The notes: generated by a model not told the origin, from the sequence alone. A DNA stretch of 15,450 nucleotides from Parcubacteria group bacterium CG11_big_fil_rev_8_21_14_0_20_39_14 (GCA_002787255.1 PCWD01000025.1:1-15450); one strand, 5' to 3'; positions 6,129-12,199 are shown, counted from the first letter of the stretch. Translations and numbers: made by a program.

Positions 6129-7829
6129 ATGAATACAAATTTTTGGGCCAATTTTAAACTTGATACTTATTTTATTTTTTTTATTGTAGTTTGGCTTTGC
6201 TGGCTTTTTTATTGTATTAAAAAAATCAGTTTTTGGCTCTGGCTCTGGCAAATAAAAGAATACAGAAAAGACAGGATGAAAGCCCATTTCCAGTTATCTT
6301 CTTCCCGCGCCCTCTTTTTAAATAAAATTTACCCCTTTAAAATACTTTTATTGTTTTTGTTTTTAACCTGTTATTTCTTGAAATTTGAAAATTTAATCAT
6401 TCTTTTTTTAATTTCCGCTTTTTATTTTCTTTTGCTCATAGTTTCTTTGCTCTTTGGGACAAAAGCAAGAACGCCGGTTTTCACTCAAAAAGCTCAAATA
6501 CTTTATACTTTAAATTTACTTTTTTTTGTTTTCTTGATTCCGATTTTATCTTTCTTTGTCCCGTTAAACCCCGTTAGAGATTTATCTCTAACGGGGTTAA
6601 ATGCCTGCTATATAACGGGGTTTATATTTATGGTTTTTGCAGATATTTTTTTGCCCATTATTGTTTCTTTTTTTCTTGGTTTAATAACCCCGCTCTCTAA
6701 TTTTCAAAAATCCAAAATTATAAAGCGGGCCGCGAAGAAAATAGGAAATTTTAGGGAAAAGCTTTTGGTAATCGGCATTACCGGAAGCTATGGAAAGACT
6801 TCAACCAAAGAATTTTTAGCGAAGATTTTATCCGAGAGGTTTAAAGTTTGCAAAACCGAAGCGAATAACAATACCGAAATAGGTGTAGCAAAAACAATTT
6901 TGGAAAAACTAAATAAATCGCATGAAATTTTTATTGTTGAGATGGCGGCTTACAAAAGAGGAGAAATAAAGAAAATTTGCGCTATTGCACAGCCCTCTAT
7001 CGGGATTCTTACCGGAATCGGAACCCAACATTTCGCTTTATTTGGCAGCCAGGAAAATATAATTAAGACAAAATATGAGTTAATTGACAGCTTGCCGGAT
7101 AGGGGATTGGCGGTTTTTAACGGCGATAGCAAATTTTTTCTGGAGGTTTTCAGAAAAACAAAAAAACCAAAGAGATTTTACAGCTTAAATAACCCTTGCG
7201 CTGATTTATGTGTAAAGGACCTAAGAGAGTTTGACAACAGAATTGAATTTAAAATCAGCGATACCGGAATAAAGGGAACAGAATTTAGGGTAAATTTAAT
7301 GGGCCGACAAAATGTTTCCAATATTTTGGGGGCTCTTTTAGTGGCAAAGGAGCTGGGCATTAAACTTGATACCGGTATTGCTAAAGAAGTTGTTCAAAGT
7401 TTTAAGCCTTTTTCTCATACAATGGAATTAAAAAGGGGGGTAAATGGCATAATCATTATTGATGATACCTATTCAGCTAATTTTGAAGGGGCCATTTCAT
7501 CTTTGGATTATCTTAAAAATTATAAAAACAGCAAAAAAGCCATTATTCTTCATCCCTTAATTGAATTAGGCTCTATGGCTGGAGATATTCACAAAAAGAT
7601 TGGCAGAAAAATCGGAGAAATCTGCGAACTTTGTATTTTGGTAAACGGGGATTTTGCCAAAGAGATTAAGGCGGGCGCCATGGAAGCTAAAATGTCAGGA
7701 CAAAATATCAAAATTTTAGAAAAGCCGATTGAGGTTGTAAAACTGGTTAAAGATTTTGCCAGAAAAGATGATGTTGTTCTTTTGGAAAACAGGGTGCCGG
7801 CAGAGATAATTAATTCGTTGGTCGTATAG
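6129..7829 (+). CDS. Membrane-anchored MurF-like Mur ligase
   Basis: 566 residues. Residues 1-190 are a hydrophobic N-terminal region with about five to six membrane segments, which classical MurF lacks. The Mur ligase core follows: ATP-binding GITGSYGKTSTKE (216-228), EANNNTEIG (245-252), IVEMAAYKRGEI (269-280), GIGTQHFALFG (297-307), and NGD (331-333). The C-terminal region has DDTYSANFEG (445-454; MurF DDxYNANP-like) and ILHPLIELGSMAGDIHKKIG (473-492; MurF ELG...H..iG signature). MurF adds D-Ala-D-Ala to the UDP-MurNAc peptide; here the ligase would act at the membrane face. The substrate is inferred, since CPR MurF-like paralogues may ligate something else. A palindrome-encoded insertion covers about residues 145-163. 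The start has no Shine-Dalgarno sequence. Confidence 0.8.
   Translation: MNTNFWANFKLDTYFIFFIVVWLCWLFYCIKKISFWLWLWQIKEYRKDRMKAHFQLSSSRALFLNKIYPFKILLLFLFLTCYFLKFENLIILFLISAFYFLLLIVSLLFGTKARTPVFTQKAQILYTLNLLFFVFLIPILSFFVPLNPVRDLSLTGLNACYITGFIFMVFADIFLPIIVSFFLGLITPLSNFQKSKIIKRAAKKIGNFREKLLVIGITGSYGKTSTKEFLAKILSERFKVCKTEANNNTEIGVAKTILEKLNKSHEIFIVEMAAYKRGEIKKICAIAQPSIGILTGIGTQHFALFGSQENIIKTKYELIDSLPDRGLAVFNGDSKFFLEVFRKTKKPKRFYSLNNPCADLCVKDLREFDNRIEFKISDTGIKGTEFRVNLMGRQNVSNILGALLVAKELGIKLDTGIAKEVVQSFKPFSHTMELKRGVNGIIIIDDTYSANFEGAISSLDYLKNYKNSKKAIILHPLIELGSMAGDIHKKIGRKIGEICELCILVNGDFAKEIKAGAMEAKMSGQNIKILEKPIEVVKLVKDFARKDDVVLLENRVPAEIINSLVV
6560..6619. repeat. Palindromic element inserted in frame in MurF-like gene
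   Basis: AACCCCGTTAGAGAT (6567-6581) pairs perfectly over 15 bases with ATCTCTAACGGGGTT (6584-6598) across a two-base loop. Outer arms CCCGTTA (6560-6566) and TAACGGG (6613-6619) extend the symmetry. It encodes PLNPVRDLSLTGLNACYITG, a polar stretch between two hydrophobic segments of the membrane domain, as expected for an insertion tolerated in a loop. Confidence 0.8.
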
Positions 7830-8071
7830 GTTTCATACGAATAAATCCCGCACCTTTTCTGGCAAACGTCTTAGAACACAGAGAAAAGAGAGCCGCGAGG
7901 CTCGCTTCGTCCCGCGCCTTTTGTGGACTGCGCTTTGCGCAAAATAACGAAGTTGTCCTAAAAAGGTGCGGGACTTCGCCTTGACCAATTCCGTATTATC
8001 GGAAACGCTCGCTGGAAAAGGCGCGGGATAAAGATGCGAATTTTATGCGAATATGCGAATATGCGAATAAT
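7830..8071. other. Structured non-coding stretch with interleaved inverted arms
   Basis: No convincing gene is visible. Four 13-base arms alternate: TCCCGCACCTTTT (7846-7858), TCCCGCGCCTTTT (7910-7922), AAAAGGTGCGGGA (7961-7973), AAAAGGCGCGGGA (8016-8028). The first pairs perfectly with the third and the second with the fourth, an interleaved order; first-fourth and second-third would also pair with one mismatch. Smaller hairpins lie between them: AGCC-GCGA-GGCT (7891-7902) and TGCGC-TTT-GCGCA (7929-7941). It may be overlapping palindromic insertions or a structured RNA. Confidence 0.6.
8034..8067 (+). repeat. ATGCGAA microrepeat
   Basis: ATGCGAA begins at 8034, 8045, 8053 and 8061; the last two are spaced exactly eight bases apart. 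It sits directly before the convergent terminator. Confidence 0.75.
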
Positions 8072-8106
8072 AAAAAGCGCCAAATTCTTAAGAACCTAGC
8101 GCTTTT
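8072..8106. terminator. Bidirectional terminator between convergent genes
   Basis: AAAAGCGC (8073-8080) pairs with GCGCTTTT (8099-8106) around a loop that contains the palindrome TTCTTAAGAA (8085-8094). Read on the minus strand the stem is followed by a T-run, 16 bases after the stop of the minus-strand gene. On the plus strand TTTTGAGTTTTT follows. It probably serves the minus-strand pair and possibly the MurF-like transcript. Confidence 0.7.
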
Positions 8107-8121
8107 GAGTTTTTAACATTA

Positions 8122-8589
8122 TTATTTTTTGCTTGCGAAAAATGCAAAACCAGATAATCCAAAAAGGAACACAGAAAAAAATGAAAAGAAACCCACAATA
8201 CATTCATCTTTGCCAAAATAAACAGTCAGGGTTTTATTTTGATTGCTAAGTTCAATCCTTTCTATTTCTTGAGTAATTCCTGTGTCTAATTCATCTTCAG
8301 CTTGATACCATCCTGTATTCCATGCAATACTTGTTTGACCTTGATAAACTATACAATTTCGATCCTCAATACCTACCAATACATAATCATAAGAACGGCT
8401 GACAAAATCCATTACCGAGCATTTTTGGGGTTCAACAAATTCATTAACGCCGGTTATAATCTGCCGGGTATCTATTGCCGATAAATCAATAGTTCTTATT
8501 TCCTGGTTATTTGAGGCAATCATTAGAGTCGGAAGAATTATGGCGGCCAGCCAAAACATTATTGCCGCTACCAACAAGAATTTTCTCAT
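8122..8589 (-). CDS. Hypothetical membrane protein with two terminal TM segments
   Basis: 155 residues, not recognised. Residues 4-25 are a strongly hydrophobic segment (uncleaved signal or anchor) and 132-152 a Phe-rich C-terminal membrane segment ending FFASKK. The region between (26-131) is polar with Cys57, Cys79 and Cys130 and is predicted to be extracytoplasmic if the first helix inserts N-in. The ATG start is supported by a strong Shine-Dalgarno GGAGGTG (8598-8604 on the complement) at seven bases. It is the second gene after the minus-strand promoter at 8963-8991, about 200 bases after the 47-residue gene. The two are probably one transcript, since I see no terminator between them. 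Confidence 0.75.
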   Translation of the reverse strand: MRKFLLVAAIMFWLAAIILPTLMIASNNQEIRTIDLSAIDTRQIITGVNEFVEPQKCSVMDFVSRSYDYVLVGIEDRNCIVYQGQTSIAWNTGWYQAEDELDTGITQEIERIELSNQNKTLTVYFGKDECIVGFFSFFSVFLFGLSGFAFFASKK

Positions 8590-8606
8590 TGCTTTTCACC
8601 TCCATT

Positions 8607-8647
8607 AGATTTTCTTTACGAAGCGAAGCTGAGTAATTAGAAAATCT
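8607..8647 (-). promoter_or_regulatory. Hairpin adjoining the ribosome binding site
   Basis: On the minus strand AGATTTTCT (8647-8639) pairs with AGAAAATCT (8615-8607), nine base pairs, with partial GTAA/TTAC pairing inside and a CAGCTTCGCTTC-type loop. It ends two bases before the Shine-Dalgarno GGAGGTG of the 155-residue gene. It could influence translation or RNA stability. No T-run follows it, so it is not a normal terminator. Confidence 0.4.
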
Positions 8648-8788
8648 TATGCCCCTTACTTATTCTTAATCAAAACTCGGAATTTTCAATTATCAAAGCC
8701 GTAGGCGATTCAGCGGGCAATCGGTTAGAATAACAATAAACCATCGGGGAATAAGTGGGGGGCCAGTAGATTTTTAAGATGCTATCTT

Positions 8789-8932
8789 TTAACTCTTTGC
8801 TACTAAATATCCAGCAAAATAAGCACCCAATACAATAACAAGATATGCCCAAACAGGTTCTATAACCATATAGGCAAATAGACAAATTCCTAAGTATAAT
8901 ACCAATCCTCCAATAAACAATCCTTTATTCAT
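8789..8932 (-). CDS. Small two-helix membrane protein, 47 residues
   Basis: This small gene encodes MNKGLFIGGLVLYLGICLFA, then a YMVIEP turn, then a second hydrophobic stretch ending FAGYLVAKS and a TAA stop. Two membrane helices (about residues 4-22 and 27-44) form a hairpin. The evidence that it is real is translational and transcriptional: AAAAGGAGG (8947-8939) lies six bases before the ATG, and a TTGACA/17/TAATAT promoter lies just upstream. It is not recognised as a family member. It is likely cotranscribed with the 155-residue membrane protein. Confidence 0.75.
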   Translation of the reverse strand: MNKGLFIGGLVLYLGICLFAYMVIEPVWAYLVIVLGAYFAGYLVAKS

Positions 8933-8962
8933 TTAAACCCTCCTTTTTCAAGTTCAATTTTA

Positions 8963-8991
8963 ATATTATCATGTTTAAAAAATTTTGTCAA
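8963..8991 (-). promoter_or_regulatory. Near-consensus sigma70 promoter for minus-strand pair
   Basis: On the minus strand TTGACA (8991-8986), a 17-base spacer, then TAATAT (8968-8963). Transcription would start near 8956 and give a short leader carrying the Shine-Dalgarno of the 47-residue gene. The promoter overlaps the first seven codons of the aminotransferase reading frame on the other strand. Confidence 0.75.
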
Positions 8992-10461
8992 TACTCACAC
9001 CAAACGAGGACAGTCCGCCAAAGGCGGGCAAGTTGGCGAAGCCGGTCACCGTTATGGGGTGGGGGCAAACCAATTTCTATTTCTCTATCGCCCAACACTC
9101 AAAAAGACGATGTTTTTTTGGCTTTGAGAACAATCCTACAACTCTGGAATTGGAAAAGTTTCAACGTTGTTCCGCGTAATGTTCCGCGTGGTTCGGCGAT
9201 TAACGCTGAAGGAACGCTGAAATCTACGCTGAACTACGCTGAACAGCTAGAAGAGAATTTTAAGCAGTACTTGGGAGTAAAGTATGCCTTTGCCTTCAAC
9301 AGCGGTCGGTCGGCCCTGATGGCGATTTTGTCAGTCTTGGAAATTAGCAAAGATGAGGAGATTTTGATTCAGGCTTTTACCTGCAACGCTGTGCCAAATC
9401 CAATTATCTGGCAAGGGGCGAGGCCGGTTTATGTTGACATAGATGAGACTTTAAACATTGACCCGGACGATTTGGAGAAAAAAATTACCCCAAAATCCAG
9501 GGCAATAATTTTGCAGCATACTTTTGGCGTGCTGGCTCAAATTGAAAAAATTTTAACTTTAGCCGAGTGCTACAATCTTAAAATCATTGAGGATTGCGCT
9601 CACTCCTTGGGGGCTGAATATGGTTTTCGAGCGAAGCGAGAGAACCACCCCGCCCTTTCTCCACCTTCAGAAAGGGCGGGGTCCTCCACTTTTCAACCTC
9701 GCTACGCTTCGGGAAAGGCGGGAACTTTTGGCGATGTTGCTTTTTTCAGTTTTGGCCGGGATAAAGTTATTTCTTGCGTTTACGGAGGAATGGTGGCGAC
9801 AAATAATCCGGATTTGGCTAAAAGACTTAAAGAATTTCAGGAAAAATGTGGCTCGCCTTCAAATTTTTGGACTCTTCAACAGCTTTTGCATCCAATAATC
9901 TTTGCAGTTGCCCTGCCGACTTATTATTTTTTCAATTTCGGTAAATTTTTAATTTGGTTTTGCCAAAAAATAAAATTATTGTCTAAAGCTGTAACCAAAA
10001 AAGAGAAAAAAGGCGAAAATCCGGACTATTTTCCCCAAAAAATGTCCAATGCCTTGGCAATTTTAGCTTTAAATCAATTAAAAAAATTGAATAAATTTAA
10101 TGAACACCGAAGAAAAATCGCTGAATTCTATGAAAATAATTTAAGAGAAAATTTTAGCGTAGTTTCGCGTCCTGTTTCGCGTAGTTTCGCGGTTTCCTGG
10201 AAGTATCCGATATTTATGGCAAATCCTAAAGAAATTCGAAAAAGGGCAAAGAAAGAGCATATCATTTTGGATGACGGCTGGTGGGGAAGTCCGGTAGTGC
10301 CGCCGGATACCGATTTGGAAAAAATGAAATATAAAAGAGGAGATTGTCCCAAAGCCGAAAAAATCGCCAAAACCATTTTAAATTTACCAACCCATATTAA
10401 TATTTCTATTTACGATGCCCAAAAAATCATAAACTCCCTAAAGACTGAAAACGAGAACTGA
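8971..10461 (+). CDS. DegT/DnrJ/EryC1/StrS-type PLP aminotransferase with insertions
   Basis: 496 residues, about 100 longer than usual for the family. Core features are intact: FAFNSGRSALMAIL (107-120), EDCAHSLGA with the PLP-contacting Asp (207-215), and SFGRDKVISCVYGG (260-273) with Schiff-base Lys265, then RGDCPKAEKIAKTILNLPTH (456-475). Members transfer an amino group to keto-sugar nucleotides for surface polysaccharide. The excess length is accounted for by four stretches encoded by palindromes or short repeats: residues 1-32, about 63-89, about 219-249 and about 397-408. ATG 8971 is the only upstream in-frame start, but it lies under the divergent promoter; homology-like sequence begins at KPISISLSPNT (33). 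The ATG at 9054 is out of frame by one base, next to GGGGTGGGGG, so the true start is uncertain. The stop is TGA. Confidence 0.85.
   Translation: MFKKFCQYSHQTRTVRQRRASWRSRSPLWGGGKPISISLSPNTQKDDVFLALRTILQLWNWKSFNVVPRNVPRGSAINAEGTLKSTLNYAEQLEENFKQYLGVKYAFAFNSGRSALMAILSVLEISKDEEILIQAFTCNAVPNPIIWQGARPVYVDIDETLNIDPDDLEKKITPKSRAIILQHTFGVLAQIEKILTLAECYNLKIIEDCAHSLGAEYGFRAKRENHPALSPPSERAGSSTFQPRYASGKAGTFGDVAFFSFGRDKVISCVYGGMVATNNPDLAKRLKEFQEKCGSPSNFWTLQQLLHPIIFAVALPTYYFFNFGKFLIWFCQKIKLLSKAVTKKEKKGENPDYFPQKMSNALAILALNQLKKLNKFNEHRRKIAEFYENNLRENFSVVSRPVSRSFAVSWKYPIFMANPKEIRKRAKKEHIILDDGWWGSPVVPPDTDLEKMKYKRGDCPKAEKIAKTILNLPTHINISIYDAQKIINSLKTENEN
9009..9060 (+). repeat. GC-rich palindromic insertion at aminotransferase 5' end
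   Basis: This GC-rich stretch includes CCGCC-AAA-GGCGG (9015-9027) and GGCGAAGCC. It encodes a basic, Arg-rich segment (TVRQRRASWRSRSPLWG) with no counterpart in the family's usual N-terminus. Confidence 0.55.
9169..9243 (+). repeat. GTTCCGCGT / ACGCTGAA microrepeat insertion
   Basis: GTTCCGCGT occurs at 9169 and 9181, and GTTCGGCG at 9191. Then ACGCTGAA occurs at 9203, 9214, 9226 and 9236. It encodes about 27 residues (FNVVPRNVPRGSAINAEG and onward) between WNWK and EQLEENF, where the family normally has only a short link. ACGCTGAA resembles the CGCTGATT microrepeat after the first gene. Confidence 0.7.
9625..9718 (+). repeat. Palindromic element inserted in frame in aminotransferase
   Basis: CCCCGCCCTTTCT (9648-9660) pairs perfectly over 13 bases with AGAAAGGGCGGGG (9669-9681) around an eight-base loop. 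Outer sequences CGAGCGAAGCGAG (9628-9640) and CTCGCTACGCTTCG (9698-9711) are imperfectly complementary. The product, FRAKRENHPALSPPSERAGS and about a dozen more residues, sits between EYG and GTFGDVAFF, where the family has only a few residues. Confidence 0.8.
10157..10191 (+). repeat. GCGTAGTTTCGCG direct repeat insertion
   Basis: GCGTAGTTTCGCG occurs at 10157-10169 and again at 10179-10191, with a third partial GTTTCGCG between. It encodes SVVSRPVSRSFAV before WKYPIFM, in the C-terminal domain of the aminotransferase. Confidence 0.7.
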
Positions 10462-10495
10462 AATCCCCCAATTTCTACGGCCGTAGAAATCACGG
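10462..10495 (-). repeat. 34-base CGGCCG palindromic element, site B (inverted copy)
   Basis: The core ATTTCTACGGCCGTAGAAAT (10471-10490) is a perfect 20-base palindrome; AATCCC and GGGATT extend the symmetry. Its reverse complement aligns without gaps to site C (11053-11086) with five differences in 34, two of which are a compensating T-A to C-G change in the palindrome. It ends 24 bases before the ATG of the PaaX-like gene, overlapping where a -35 element would be. It could be an autoregulatory operator or the left end of a small mobile unit. Confidence 0.8.
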
Positions 10496-10519
10496 GATTA
10501 TTAAATATTATTAAATATT

Positions 10520-11050
10520 ATGAGAATTCCGATAACTGATCAATTTCTTCTAAATCTATATAATTTTATTGAAAAGTTAGATAAAACCTTTGATTTATTT
10601 GCGCCCCGAACCATGAAAGAGGCGTTCTATCCTGACATTTATAAACTGAGAAAAAAGTATGCAAGAAAAAGAACAAAGAAACAATTTACTAAACTCATTT
10701 ATTATTTAAAAAATAAAGGCTATATAAAAATTAAAAATTTAGAGGAAAAACAAGGAGTTATTCTCACCAAAAGGGGAGTAGAAAAAGTTTTAAAGATACA
10801 ATTTAGAACAATGAAAAAAAGAGGTAGACCGGATGGAAAATGGCAAATGGTAATTTTTGATATTCCTGAAAGAAAACGCGATTTAAGAGATATCTTTAGA
10901 GAAAATCTTCAGCTTTTAGGTTATAGAATGCTTCAACAAAGCGTTTGGGTTTGTCCATTTGATGTATTGAAAGAAACTGAAGGCGTTATTAGACAATATG
11001 AACTTGATGACTATATCAGATTATTTTTAATTGAAGAATTAGAAATATAA
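10520..11050 (+). CDS. PaaX-like winged-helix protein with Cas2-like C-terminal domain
   Basis: 176 residues. The N-terminal half is a winged helix (about 37-93), with KQFTKLIYYLKNKGYIKI (54-71) as the recognition region and LTKRGVEKVLK (82-92) as the wing. The C-terminal half (105-176) looks like the Cas2-type ferredoxin fold of PaaX family members: KWQMVIFDIPERKRDLRDIF with Asp114, then LGYRMLQQSVWVCPFD. PaaX-type proteins are transcriptional repressors; the Cas2 resemblance is structural, and no CRISPR array or other cas gene is present. The gene is flanked by inverted copies of one palindromic element (sites B and C), which may be its binding sites. ATG 10520 has no Shine-Dalgarno; a tandem TTAAATATTA precedes it and could provide a -10 for leaderless transcription. 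Confidence 0.8.
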   Translation: MRIPITDQFLLNLYNFIEKLDKTFDLFAPRTMKEAFYPDIYKLRKKYARKRTKKQFTKLIYYLKNKGYIKIKNLEEKQGVILTKRGVEKVLKIQFRTMKKRGRPDGKWQMVIFDIPERKRDLRDIFRENLQLLGYRMLQQSVWVCPFDVLKETEGVIRQYELDDYIRLFLIEELEI

Positions 11051-11052
11051 TA

Positions 11053-11086
11053 CCGCGATTGCCACGGCCGTGGAAAATGGGGGATT
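11053..11086 (+). repeat. 34-base CGGCCG palindromic element, site C
   Basis: The core CCACGGCCGTGG (11062-11073) is a perfect 12-base palindrome, inside CCGCGATTG on the left and AAAATGGGGGATT on the right. It is the inverted counterpart of site B. It begins three bases after the stop codon of the PaaX-like gene, and its centre is about 60 bases upstream of the FemAB-type ATG. Confidence 0.8.
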
Positions 11087-11127
11087 AAAATTTTTAAAAC
11101 TAAATACTGATTATTTTATTATAAATA

Positions 11128-12183
11128 ATGATTATTCAAGAAATAAAAGATAAAAATATCTGGGAAGATTTTGTTGGTTCCTGTTTTGAACGAACTTTTT
11201 TGCATTCCTGGAATTGGGGAGAGTTTAACAGGGCAATGGGAAATAAAATTTGGAGACTGGGCGTTTATGAGCAAATTGCAAATGGCGAATCGCAAATGGC
11301 GAATTTGGTTGGGGCGGCTTTGATTGTTAAAATACAGGCGAAAAGAGGAACTTTTTTATTTTGTCCCCACGGACCGGTAATAAAATATCAAATATCAAAT
11401 ATCAAATATCAAATATCAAAGGCATTGCTGGATTATTTAAAAAATATTGCTAAGGACGAAAGAGCGGATTTTATAAGGGTTGCGCCGATTTGGCTTGAAA
11501 GTGAAGAAAATATTAGCATTTTTAAAAAATTAGGTTTTCGGAAAGCGCCAATCCATATTCATCCGGAGATAACCTGGGAATTGAATATTGAATTATCCGA
11601 AGATGAGTTGCTAAAAAATATGCGCAAAACCACCCGTTATCTAATAAAAAAAGCTCAAAAAGATGGAGTAAAAATAGTCCAGAATAAAAATTCCAAGGCT
11701 CTTGAAATTTTTAATAAACTTTATCAGGAAACAGTTAACCGCCATCGTTTCGTGCCATTTTCCCCAAATTATATAAAAAATGAATTTCAGAGTTTTTTGA
11801 ATGATAACCAGGTTTCTTTATTTTTTGCTAAATACCAAAATGAAATTATCGTTTCAGCAATGATAATATTTTGGCAGGGAATCGCTTTTTATCATCAAGG
11901 GGCTTCCTCTCAAAAATATCCAAAAATTCCCGCTTCTTATCTCCTGCAGTGGGAAGCAATAAAGGAAGCTAAAAAAAGAAATTGCCAAACCTATGATTTT
12001 TGGGGAATAGCTCCGCCAAATTCCAAATCATCGCATCGTTTTGCCGGAGTTACTCTTTTTAAAACCGGATTTGGAGGAGAGATGAAAGAACTCGTCAAAA
12101 CCCAGGATTTTCCCATTAGTTCAAAATATTGGTTTAATTTTATTGTAGAATTAGCAAGAAAGAAGGCCCGCCATTTGGGATAA
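11128..12183 (+). CDS. FemAB-type peptidoglycan bridge aminoacyltransferase
   Basis: 351 residues, typical length for the FemX/FemAB family. The family's two GNAT-like halves are visible. Characteristic segments are FLHSWNWGEF (24-33), LLKNMRKTTRYLIKKAQKDG (161-180), QGASSQKYPKIPASYLLQWE (257-276), YDFWGIAP (289-296) and GVTLFKTGFGGE (307-318). Such enzymes add amino acids from aminoacyl-tRNA to the peptidoglycan stem peptide at the membrane inner face; which amino acid cannot be read here. Two low-complexity insertions (about residues 49-60 and 86-98) are encoded by direct repeats. ATG 11128 has no Shine-Dalgarno; TTATTA (11116-11121) sits at the spacing expected of a leaderless -10. Site C upstream suggests shared control with the PaaX-like gene. 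Confidence 0.88.
   Translation: MIIQEIKDKNIWEDFVGSCFERTFLHSWNWGEFNRAMGNKIWRLGVYEQIANGESQMANLVGAALIVKIQAKRGTFLFCPHGPVIKYQISNIKYQISKALLDYLKNIAKDERADFIRVAPIWLESEENISIFKKLGFRKAPIHIHPEITWELNIELSEDELLKNMRKTTRYLIKKAQKDGVKIVQNKNSKALEIFNKLYQETVNRHRFVPFSPNYIKNEFQSFLNDNQVSLFFAKYQNEIIVSAMIIFWQGIAFYHQGASSQKYPKIPASYLLQWEAIKEAKKRNCQTYDFWGIAPPNSKSSHRFAGVTLFKTGFGGEMKELVKTQDFPISSKYWFNFIVELARKKARHLG
11278..11304 (+). repeat. GCAAATGGCGAAT direct repeat inside FemAB-type gene
   Basis: The 13-base word GCAAATGGCGAAT occurs at 11278-11290 and 11292-11304, a 14-base period. It encodes QIANGESQMANL in a region expected to be a loop between strands. Confidence 0.75.
11383..11417 (+). repeat. Five tandem AAATATC units inside FemAB-type gene
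   Basis: Five perfect seven-base units run without interruption, read through three frames as KYQISNIKYQIS. Three units equal 21 bases, so expansion or loss by three units keeps the frame. The same unit occurs in non-coding DNA at 2241-2272. Confidence 0.85.
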
Positions 12184-12199
12184 AGACAACACACGATAC

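Noticed and set aside
8670..8885. 71-residue minus-strand reading frame
   Set aside because: It overlaps the better-supported 47-residue gene in another frame, has no Shine-Dalgarno and gives an unconvincing Cys/Tyr-rich product.
9587..9898. 103-residue plus-strand reading frame
   Set aside because: It is an out-of-frame shadow of the aminotransferase gene, covering its PLP-lysine region.
10471..10490. Rho-independent terminator after the aminotransferase
   Set aside because: It is a loop-less perfect palindrome with no T-run after it, and it matches two other non-terminator-like copies.
10520..11050. CRISPR-associated Cas2
   Set aside because: The C-terminal half has a Cas2-like pattern, but the protein has a winged-helix N-terminus as in PaaX and there is no Cas1, array or other cas gene in the window.
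11383..11417. CRISPR-like array
   Set aside because: The units are seven bases, directly adjacent, with no spacers, and lie in coding sequence.
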